Shown here: positions 17,023 to 23,796 of the stretch, in pieces | Layout of the letters: every line of letters begins with the position of its first letter | Numbering within the stretch: position 1 is the stretch's first letter | DNA from: S15-B10 sp045569115 | GTDB lineage: Bacteria; Fidelibacterota; Marinisomatia; Marinisomatales; S15-B10 | Reading direction: 5' to 3' | Assembly: GCA_045569115.1 (NCBI GenBank) | Contig: JBJKZS010000036.1 | Coordinates: forward strand, 1-32,427 | DNA: 32,427 nt | Position numbers and translations under genes: made by a program | Notes under the pieces: model-generated | Seen by the model: the letters and a program-made list of their open reading frames with translations, nothing else | Database searches by the model: none | Told to the model about the DNA's origin: nothing

Positions 17023-18467
17023 TTGACAGTTGATCATTATGGCCTTTCCTCCTTGCTTCCACCGCTGGGAGCATTAATATTTTTGCATTTTGGATAAAAC
17101 ATGTTTATTTAGCCCTTCTTTTTGGGCTCTGGCTAGGTTGTTTTATTCTCAATAGTTGGAATCCTTTTTTCGCTACCAGCCATACAATTGGAAGTATAAT
17201 CAATGTTTTTTCCGACCCCGGAAATACTAGCATTATAATTTATAGTTTAGTTGTTGGTGGAACATTAACGCTAATAACTGCTACTGGAGGTGTTCTTGGA
17301 TTTATTCGGTGGCTTGAAAAACATAAATGGGTAAATAATTCAACTCAGGCACAGCTCGTACCTTTCCTAGTTGGTTTGTTTATTACTGTAGAAAGTTCGA
17401 TAACCTCCCTTGTTGCAGGTACAGTGGGACGACCACTTACTGATCGATTTAATATCAGCCGAGAGAAACTAGCCTATATATGTGATTCAACCTCAGCACC
17501 AATTTGTATTCTAATTCCTTTTAATGGATGGGGAGCATTTATTATTGGTCTATTATCAGTCCAAGGAATAGAATCACCAGTCTCGGTTCTTTTCCAAAGT
17601 ATTCTAGTTAATTATTATCCGATGGCTGCTATTGCTATAGTTTTATTTTCTATTCTTTATAAATGGAATATCGGACCTATGGCTATGGCTGAAATAAGAG
17701 CAAAAAATGAAGGAAAACTCTATAATGACGGTGCTCGCCCAATGCTTGGACAAGATATCTTAGGGGTAAAACCTATGCCTGATATTGAACCAAAGGCTTT
17801 TAATCTAATTGGCCCAGTAATAACCATGGTTGTTGCAATTGTTATCGGGATATATGTAACAGGTCGATTGAGTATCGGAGAACAGGAGTTTACCTTTTGG
17901 AATATTATTAAATCCAGTTCTGGGTCTACAGCGGTGTTGTGGTCGGTCATTATGAGCTTGATAGTAATAGCCGCACTAAATTTTTTTAGAGGTCTTTCTC
18001 TTAATAATTATATGGATTGTATTTTTAAAGGAATGGGGGGCATGATTCCTGTGGTTACTTTGTTAGTATTAGCTTTTGCTCTTGGAAATGTAATCAGGGA
18101 GTTAGGGACCGGTGTTTATATAGCTGGAATAATATCTAATGTTGTTAACATCAAGATGGCGACGGTTGGCCTTTTTATTATATCCTGTGTGATGGCGTTT
18201 TCTACAGGAACTTCCTGGGGGACTTTTGCGATTATGGTTCCTATTGCTATTCCTATGGCAATGGAATTAAATGGTGACATACCAATGTTTCTAGCCGCGG
18301 TTCTTGGTGGAGGCATCTTTGGCGACCATTGTTCACCTATTTCTGATACAACGATTATTTCTTCCATGGCTTCGGGTTCTGATCATATTGATCATGTCCG
18401 AACCCAAATGCCATATGCAATCATTGGCGGATTTATTGCAATTGTTCTTTACCTCATTTTAGCTTAA
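17023..18467 (+). CDS. nhaC: Na+/H+ antiporter, NhaC family, interrupted by a one-base frameshift
   Basis: Reading on from a TTG at 17023 gives VDHYGLSSLLPPLGALIFLHF, the expected NhaC N-terminus, then a stop at 17095. The other frame is open from 17034 and continues as WIKHVYLALLFGLWLG, which joins the first piece exactly at the T4 run 17088-17091. One missing T explains the break. Restored length is ~481 residues, normal for the family. The conserved core is intact: FNISREKLAYICDSTSAPI, FSTGTSWGTFAIMVPIAIP and GGGIFGDHCSPISDTTIIS. It has about eleven membrane helices. It exchanges internal Na+ for H+ and maintains a sodium gradient. A TTG start, no clear ribosome binding site and the frameshift make the 5' end less certain than the family call. 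Confidence 0.85.
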
Positions 18468-18499
18468 CTATTTTTCAATAATTGAATACAGTTACTCTG

Positions 18500-18536
18500 A
18501 CTAAATGCAAAGAAAAGTTATTCTCAACCATTTAGT
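18500..18536 (+). terminator. Possible weak terminator after nhaC
   Basis: ACTAAATG at 18500-18507 and CATTTAGT at 18529-18536 are perfect 8-base inverted arms around a 21-base loop, 33 bases after the nhaC stop. The stem is AT-rich, the loop long and no T run follows, so termination would be inefficient at best. Confidence 0.3.
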
Positions 18537-18590
18537 TTAAGTCCTCAATTCATAGGTTTTAAGCATGGTTTTCCACTTTCTTATTTTTTC

Positions 18591-18620
18591 TTGACATATA
18601 TATCATAATCAGGTTACACT
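18591..18620 (+). promoter_or_regulatory. Putative promoter of the motor operon
   Basis: TTGACA at 18591-18596 (perfect) is followed after an 18-base spacer by TACACT at 18615-18620 (four of six). It would give a 5' leader of about 50 bases before the GTG start at 18680. This is the best promoter-like sequence in the 212-base gap between nhaC and the operon. It also overlaps the left arm of an inverted repeat (18610-18617 with 18673-18680). Confidence 0.5.
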
Positions 18621-18680
18621 TAGGCGATTGGCTTCCCTAATCCGGGGTAAATAGCTAAACGTAAAATCCGAGGTAACCTG
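18610..18680 (+). repeat. Inverted repeat flanking the motor-operon leader
   Basis: CAGGTTAC at 18610-18617 and GTAACCTG at 18673-18680 are perfect 8-base complements spaced 55 bases apart. The right arm lies between the GAGG ribosome binding site (18670-18673) and the first base of the GTG start. If transcribed whole it would close a helix over the start region. If the TACACT at 18615 is the real -10, the left arm is not in the RNA and the repeat may instead be a DNA site or chance. Confidence 0.35.
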
Positions 18681-19837
18681 TGAAACGAACAGCAAAAGGC
18701 ATATTCGTTCTGATGGGTCTTACTATTCTGACCTATTCAGACCTATCTGGACAACTTCTAAAGAAGAAAGGTGACGTATACACTGTTGAGGGTCAAGTAA
18801 TTGATCTTGAAGGTGAGGGTGTAGGTAATATAGAAGTTAATCTTTTGGATAGTGATGGGAAAAAAGTTGGAAGCGAGACAACAAAAAAACGAATTGGGAA
18901 AGGTTCATTCGAATTCAAGAAGATTTTACCTGGTAATTATACAGTCTCGGCTTCAGGTGAAGTTGGTGATGCAAGCCAGGAGCTCACAGTTGAAGATGAA
19001 GATTTAGTATTAGAATTAACTCTTGGTGCTGAGCTAGCTGAACAAAAAACCTCTGTTCCAACAGATGGAGCTGTAGCTGGGGAAGGAACTACTTCTGCTA
19101 GAATGCCTCAAGAAGAATATGTAATGACCGAAATTAGTTTTGAGCTTAAAAAAATGGCAGCTGAGTTAGACCATCTATCAGGACAGGTTCGGGATCTTCA
19201 GGCAAGAAGTGAGATGTGGACAAACCCTTTGTCTATTTACCAAAAAGAAATTATTCTAGACAATGGCAGTACTGTTTTTGGCAAAGTTGTATACCAAGAT
19301 GAGGACATTCTAAAAGTAGAATCCCTCGTTGGCTATCTTGTTATTGATCGAAGTACTGTAGTAAGAATTGTAGAGAATGTAATGTCTCAAGAAGAACAAG
19401 AGTATGTTCCTGAACAGATACGTGAATCGTACAGTCCTCCACCAATGCCAAAACTTGCTGAGCCACGTTATGTGTCAGCTGATGCTTCCAATAGAGCTTC
19501 AAGCAGAGATAGAGTAGCAAATATTGTATTGGTTGGTAATATTGCTGAGAAAACGGATCGCTCAAACAACAAAAGTTTATCAGGTCAAGTAAAGAACGTA
19601 GGTGGGAACAGAGCTGATTTTGTAAAAGTTAATTTTGTATTACGGAAAAATTGGAGTGGGGAAACAAGAACGCTGACCACTTTTGTAGGTGGATCCTACC
19701 ACACATTTGATTCTGGGATCACTACAGACTCTTCACTCTTACCGGGTGCAACAGGAAATTTTGAACTTATCATCCCTAGTGACATTGGTTCTTTCTTGGG
19801 TTATTCATATACGATTGATTGGGAAGAATATGAATGA
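18680..19837 (+). CDS. Periplasmic multi-domain protein, first gene of the motor operon
   Basis: A 385-residue exported protein with a GTG start and GAGG 6 bases upstream. The signal peptide covers residues 1-24 (ending DLSG|Q). Domains in order: a carboxypeptidase-regulatory/Cna-B-like beta sandwich (about 35-115, GQVIDLEGEGVGNIEVNLLD ... LPGNYTVSASG), a low-complexity spacer, and a short coiled coil (about 150-178). An Sm/SH3-like strand set follows (about 188-232, IILDNGSTVFGKVVYQDEDI), then a proline-rich link and a C-terminal beta domain (about 278-385) resembling FxLYD/DUF3426-type domains. I do not recognise the full protein. Its 3' end overlaps the next gene by four bases. Position suggests a periplasmic structural part of the machine encoded downstream. 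That is inference. Confidence 0.8.
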   Translation: MKRTAKGIFVLMGLTILTYSDLSGQLLKKKGDVYTVEGQVIDLEGEGVGNIEVNLLDSDGKKVGSETTKKRIGKGSFEFKKILPGNYTVSASGEVGDASQELTVEDEDLVLELTLGAELAEQKTSVPTDGAVAGEGTTSARMPQEEYVMTEISFELKKMAAELDHLSGQVRDLQARSEMWTNPLSIYQKEIILDNGSTVFGKVVYQDEDILKVESLVGYLVIDRSTVVRIVENVMSQEEQEYVPEQIRESYSPPPMPKLAEPRYVSADASNRASSRDRVANIVLVGNIAEKTDRSNNKSLSGQVKNVGGNRADFVKVNFVLRKNWSGETRTLTTFVGGSYHTFDSGITTDSSLLPGATGNFELIIPSDIGSFLGYSYTIDWEEYE

Positions 19838-20799
19838 TTAGAAAACATCAAATATTAATAACATTGACAGTAACGTTGACTGTTGGAAATGTGTTTAGTC
19901 AACAATCATCTGTATCAGCTCATGAAGGATCCCAATCCGACGCATTTTTCTTGGATTTGGGTGTAGTGATTGAACCCGTTACAGGAAACGAAAGGATCAG
20001 TCGATATATAAAAAAATCACCTGAAGAAGTTTCATTTGTCGTTGACAAAAAACCTAGTGGTTCAATATATATGGCATCTACTAAAGAGCTACATGCTACT
20101 CTAAAAAATATTAATGAAAAAATCGATGGCCTTGAAATAAGGTTGCAAAATGAAATGGTAGAATTGGAAGAAAAAAACTACAGTAGAATGAATGATAGAA
20201 TTTCCCTCTTAGAAAAAGTTTTAGGCTCTCAGATGATAAGCCTAGAAGCTGAAAACAAAGAATTACGTAATTTGATTTCAGACTTTCTTGCTCAAGAAAC
20301 GAATCCTTATGTTGAAAGTATGCATTCAGAACAAGCCCCAACTGTTCCTGGTATAGCCCTCGACGACTATGTAGAGTTGACTCCTGAGGAAGATGTAAAA
20401 AATCCTGATTTATCCAAGAATAGTTTTAATAGAATGGTTTATATGAATGGTGTTCTTGCATATCAGCGTCAGGATTATAGTGTTGCCATAGGACATTTAA
20501 CAAAACTTGGCGTTTCTGATTTGGATGATATAACAGCAGGGAACATTCTTTATTGGCTTGCTGAATCATACTTTCGTCAAAATAGTTTTGGTGATGCTCT
20601 TCGCCATCTTGCAAGAGTTGATGTGCTCTTTGAATCAGATAAACGTGATGATGCTATGGCACTAACTGGCATGGTATATAGAGCAATGGGAGACGATGTT
20701 CAAGCACAGCAAGCTTTTGCAGAAATAATAGATATATTTCCTGAAAGTGAATATCTGAGACTTGCTCAGATGGAATTAAAAAAATCCATTAATAGATGA
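19834..20799 (+). CDS. Periplasmic coiled-coil/TPR protein (CpoB/YbgF-like layout)
   Basis: A 321-residue exported protein. The signal peptide covers about residues 1-22 (NVFSQ). A long coiled coil spans about 82-152 and TPR-like helical repeats about 197-318 (YMNGVLAYQRQDYSVAIGHL, then ILYWLAESYFRQNSFGDAL, then MALTGMVYRAMGDDVQAQQA). The order signal, coiled coil, TPR is that of CpoB/YbgF, which accompanies Tol-Pal motors, although I see no detailed sequence match to claim orthology. It overlaps both neighbours by four bases (ATGA), so its expression is coupled to them. The likely role is a periplasmic adaptor between the stator/rotor and the outer-membrane component. Confidence 0.8.
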   Translation: MIRKHQILITLTVTLTVGNVFSQQSSVSAHEGSQSDAFFLDLGVVIEPVTGNERISRYIKKSPEEVSFVVDKKPSGSIYMASTKELHATLKNINEKIDGLEIRLQNEMVELEEKNYSRMNDRISLLEKVLGSQMISLEAENKELRNLISDFLAQETNPYVESMHSEQAPTVPGIALDDYVELTPEEDVKNPDLSKNSFNRMVYMNGVLAYQRQDYSVAIGHLTKLGVSDLDDITAGNILYWLAESYFRQNSFGDALRHLARVDVLFESDKRDDAMALTGMVYRAMGDDVQAQQAFAEIIDIFPESEYLRLAQMELKKSINR

Positions 20800-22175
20800 A
20801 ATTAAGACAGAAGACAATATTTATTTTGTTATTCATGCTTTGCATGGCTCCTCTTATAGGAGTTACAAGAGTATCATTTACTCATCCAGGGTATATGATG
20901 AAGATTCCTACAACCTTTATAAAAAGGTCTCCTTATTTATTTACAACTGGCTTTACAAGTGAGATTCATAATTTTTCTCCTTTTAATACAACTAAGGGAG
21001 TATTCTTTAGCATGGATGTTTCTGACCGTTTTACCCTAGGCTTTTCTTCAGGTCAGGGTGGAGATACCACGGCAGTAGAAAAATTATTGGAATCTACATT
21101 TGTTCCACCGGTGGAATTTGGCTTCCATACACAGTATAAAGTTTTTGTAAGACAAGATATGTCAGTATCCATTGGGCTCCATGATATTATTTTCGAAAAT
21201 GATACAAAAGATGGCTTAAGACTAGACCCCAAACAACTATCTTTCTTTGCTGCTGTTGGCAGTGAAAAGGAATTTGGTCAGTACAGTATGAATACTTATA
21301 TGGGTTTTGGAACAGGAGGATTTTCTGTGACCCCAACTGGAGTAGCAACTGGATCTGTTCAATCTGATACTACAGAACAGTCCATGGGAGCTGGCGTTTT
21401 TGCTGGTATTTTATTAAACACACCTTTTATGCCCCAATGGGGTGGAATTGATTTTGTGGGTGAATTCGATGGTTCAGGCATCAATGTGGGACTCCGCATC
21501 CCCCTTACCTCGGATTACCGTCTGGGCTTAGGATTCACCCACATAGAAAATTTGCCTGAATTCTCTAACAAATACAGTGTAAAGCATCCAGGCTTTGTTT
21601 TGAATTTTACTATGACTATACCGAAAGGCGTTCCTGGTATACCAGGAGTGCCAGGAGGCCCGTCACCTATTCCGGATCGAATTCGTGGATCAGGAACTGG
21701 TATGATTGATTCTACTCTTATGGCTGCAGATGGTGCTGTTACAACTCTGCGAGACTCACTCAAGGTTTCTCGACATCAGGTTCGAAACCTTGCCACTCAA
21801 GTCTCACTGCTTCAGCAGAAATCGTTGTCATTATCAGATTCTGTAAAGTCACTTAATCTTTCCAAAAATGTGTCTCAAAAAAATATTAATCGAGCGATGA
21901 GACACTTATCTAGATCTCTACGATATTTTCACTCAGGGGATTATCGTGAGGCATTACAAGAAGTTGAAACAGCTCTAGAAATGAATCCTAACCTTGCTTT
22001 GGCTTATGCAAGGAGAGGATCTATTTATTATCAACTTGGTGATCCTCAGCGAGCAACCATTAACTGGAACCTAGCTCTTCAAATGGATCCAGAATATGAT
22101 GATGTGCGAAACATTTTAAAAGCATTACATGAGAACAGACTTAAAACAACTAGTTTTTCAAGAGATGAGGATTAG
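20796..22175 (+). CDS. Outer-membrane beta-barrel protein with coiled-coil and TPR tail
   Basis: A 459-residue exported protein with an unusual fusion. The signal peptide covers about 1-22. A beta-rich region with alternating hydrophobic strands (about 26-275) looks like an outer-membrane barrel (FGFHTQYKVFVRQDMSVSIG, YRLGLGFTHIENLPEF). A Gly/Pro linker follows (about 277-293, KGVPGIPGVPGGPSPIP), then a coiled coil (about 310-360) and two TPR repeats (about 368-445, ALQEVETALEMNPNLALAYA, RRGSIYYQLGDPQRATINW). The tail should face the periplasm and could bind the other TPR protein or the motor. It lies 3 bases before motA. The barrel call is from pattern only; no family name recognised. Confidence 0.78.
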   Translation: MKLRQKTIFILLFMLCMAPLIGVTRVSFTHPGYMMKIPTTFIKRSPYLFTTGFTSEIHNFSPFNTTKGVFFSMDVSDRFTLGFSSGQGGDTTAVEKLLESTFVPPVEFGFHTQYKVFVRQDMSVSIGLHDIIFENDTKDGLRLDPKQLSFFAAVGSEKEFGQYSMNTYMGFGTGGFSVTPTGVATGSVQSDTTEQSMGAGVFAGILLNTPFMPQWGGIDFVGEFDGSGINVGLRIPLTSDYRLGLGFTHIENLPEFSNKYSVKHPGFVLNFTMTIPKGVPGIPGVPGGPSPIPDRIRGSGTGMIDSTLMAADGAVTTLRDSLKVSRHQVRNLATQVSLLQQKSLSLSDSVKSLNLSKNVSQKNINRAMRHLSRSLRYFHSGDYREALQEVETALEMNPNLALAYARRGSIYYQLGDPQRATINWNLALQMDPEYDDVRNILKALHENRLKTTSFSRDED

Positions 22176-22178
22176 AAT

Positions 22179-22964
22179 ATGGATATTGCCACATTAGTAG
22201 GAATTCTTTTAGGGCTAGGCTTTACTGTTGGTGGAATTGCTATGGCTGCTATAGCAGCGGGTGCATCCGCTATGGTTTTTATTTCAGTCTCCAGCTTTGT
22301 CATTGTATTTGGTGGTATGGTAGCGTCTGTTTCAGTTGCTTTCCCTCTATCTGATGTATTGAAGCTTGGAGCTGCTATGGGCGCTGTCTTTAAAGGTGGT
22401 GACACGAAACTTGGCGGTGTAGTGGATGAAGCTGTAGAACTGGCTGGGGTTGGCCGAAAAGGCGCAGCCGATCTTGAAAAGGGCATTGAAAGCGTTAGCA
22501 ACTACTTTTTCAGGGACGGTGTTCAGATGGTTGTTGATGGATATTCTGAAGAAGAGATTGTGGATATTTTAAACACCCGCATTGACTACAGGGAAATTCG
22601 TGAAAAAAGTCAGGCTGAACTATTTAAAACAATGGGTACAATGTCACCTGCATGGGGTATGATTGGTACTCTTATAGGTCTTGTTATTATGCTTGCTGGT
22701 TTCGGAGGTGAAGGAGGCGGGACGGAATCTTTAGGTGTCGGTATGTCCGCAGCCCTAATTACTACTTTCTATGGTGCACTTCTAGCAAATCTTTTCTTTC
22801 TTCCTATGGCAGCGAAATTAAATGCAAGACTTTCCCAGACAAGTACTTTACAGGCAATGTTGGTTGAAGGTGCTCGTTTGATTCATCAGAGAAAACACCC
22901 ACTCATTGTTCGAGAAAAGTTAAATTCTTTTATTCCTCCCAAGGAATGGAAAAAAGAGGAATAG
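22179..22964 (+). CDS. motA: MotA/PomA-type stator subunit
   Basis: A 261-residue ion-channel stator protein. Four membrane segments lie at about 1-22, 33-52, 153-173 and 186-209, with the large cytoplasmic loop between TM2 and TM3. TM3 and TM4 match PomA closely: MSPAWGMIGTLIGLVIML with the channel Pro157, then MSAALITTFYGALLANLFFL with Pro209 at the cytoplasmic end. The cytoplasmic RKGAADLEKGI (about 93-103) occupies the place where MotA contacts FliG. By eye, the three PomA hydroxyls that line the sodium path (T33, T158, T186) correspond to Ser38, Thr164 and Thr196 here, which favours Na+ use. GAGG precedes the start. ExbB/TolQ are excluded by the four-helix plan and the motifs. Confidence 0.93.
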   Translation: MDIATLVGILLGLGFTVGGIAMAAIAAGASAMVFISVSSFVIVFGGMVASVSVAFPLSDVLKLGAAMGAVFKGGDTKLGGVVDEAVELAGVGRKGAADLEKGIESVSNYFFRDGVQMVVDGYSEEEIVDILNTRIDYREIREKSQAELFKTMGTMSPAWGMIGTLIGLVIMLAGFGGEGGGTESLGVGMSAALITTFYGALLANLFFLPMAAKLNARLSQTSTLQAMLVEGARLIHQRKHPLIVREKLNSFIPPKEWKKEE

Positions 22965-22969
22965 GTTAA

Positions 22970-23764
22970 ATGGCGGCAACTCCTCAAGAAAGAAAAAAAT
23001 ACATTGCTAAGGGTCGTGAACAAGTAGAAGAAGGCTTGCCAGGCTGGTTTGGAACATTCGCAGATATGATGACTTTATTATTTGCTTTTTTTGTTTTACT
23101 AGCCGCTATTTCTACTATTGACCCTGTTAAGCTTCAAGAAATGGCTGATGGTGTAGGTAAGTCAGTGGGCAAGAAGGAAAAGCTTGACAACCAGGCTATG
23201 TCTCTTTCAGATGTTAAGAAAGCAGCAGAAAAAATGGTTGAAGAAATGGAGGCAGATCCTGAAACAGGTGAAAAACCAGTTGAGGTTACAACTGGTCCTA
23301 AAGGTGTAACAATTGGAATTTCTTCAGATATAAGCTTTACTTCTGGTTCAGCAAGCCTTAGACCTGAAATTGTAAATGTTCTTGATAAAATTGTACCAAC
23401 AATTCAGGACTCATATTTTCAAGTAGCAATTGAGGGACATACTGATACTGATATTCTTCCGAGGTCTATTCAGTCAAGATATCCTTCTAATTGGGAGTTG
23501 TCAGGAGCTAGAGCAGCAGCGGTTGTTAGACAGCTAATCAATATGGAAGTAGACCCAACGAGACTTCAAGCAATTGGCTATGCTCAGTATGTACCAAGAG
23601 ATAGACCAACAGATAAAATTATTACAGACGATCTAATTCAAGAGTTGAATGCAACGAAGGAAATGAAAGCCCGGAATAGACGAGTAGAAATCACTTTTCT
23701 CGCGTCACGTTCGGGATCACAACCATCTATTATTAAGGAAGAAACCCCAGATGATAATAGTTAG
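22970..23764 (+). CDS. motB: MotB/PomB-type stator subunit with OmpA-like domain
   Basis: A 264-residue partner of MotA. The N-terminal cytoplasmic tail leads into one membrane helix (about 27-48) with the ion-binding Asp32 in WFGTFADMMTLLFAFFVLL, a PomB-like arrangement. A plug-like segment follows (STIDPVKLQEMADGVGK). The C-terminal OmpA/MotB domain (about 105-245) has the peptidoglycan-binding motif IEGHTDTD and the MotB-specific SNWELSGARAAAVVR. It should anchor the stator to the cell wall while Asp32 carries ions. It starts 5 bases after motA. All residues needed for an active stator are present, although no flagellar structural gene is nearby. Confidence 0.94.
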   Translation: MAATPQERKKYIAKGREQVEEGLPGWFGTFADMMTLLFAFFVLLAAISTIDPVKLQEMADGVGKSVGKKEKLDNQAMSLSDVKKAAEKMVEEMEADPETGEKPVEVTTGPKGVTIGISSDISFTSGSASLRPEIVNVLDKIVPTIQDSYFQVAIEGHTDTDILPRSIQSRYPSNWELSGARAAAVVRQLINMEVDPTRLQAIGYAQYVPRDRPTDKIITDDLIQELNATKEMKARNRRVEITFLASRSGSQPSIIKEETPDDNS

Positions 23765-23770
23765 TATTAC

Positions 23771-23787
23771 TCCGAGGTAAAGAGGAG
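23771..23787 (+). promoter_or_regulatory. Leader sequence before the FliF-like gene with strong ribosome binding site
   Basis: TCCGAGGTAA at 23771-23780 is identical to the sequence at 18667-18676 in the leader of the first operon gene. AGAGGAG at 23781-23787 is a strong Shine-Dalgarno 9 bases before the ATG at 23797. The 32-base gap is the largest inside the operon, so the ring protein may be translated at its own rate. Confidence 0.4.
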
Positions 23788-23796
23788 AATAGGAAA

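Noticed and set aside
18610..18680. Cyclic-di-GMP (GEMM) riboswitch in front of the motor operon
   Set aside because: An attractive idea for a motility operon and the leader has an inverted repeat, but the conserved GEMM core sequences and tetraloop arrangement are not present, and the left arm overlaps the probable -10.
22179..22964. ExbB/TolQ or GldL instead of MotA
   Set aside because: Four membrane helices with a large loop between the second and third, plus the PAWGMIGTLIGL motif and an adjacent MotB with OmpA domain, fit MotA/PomA.
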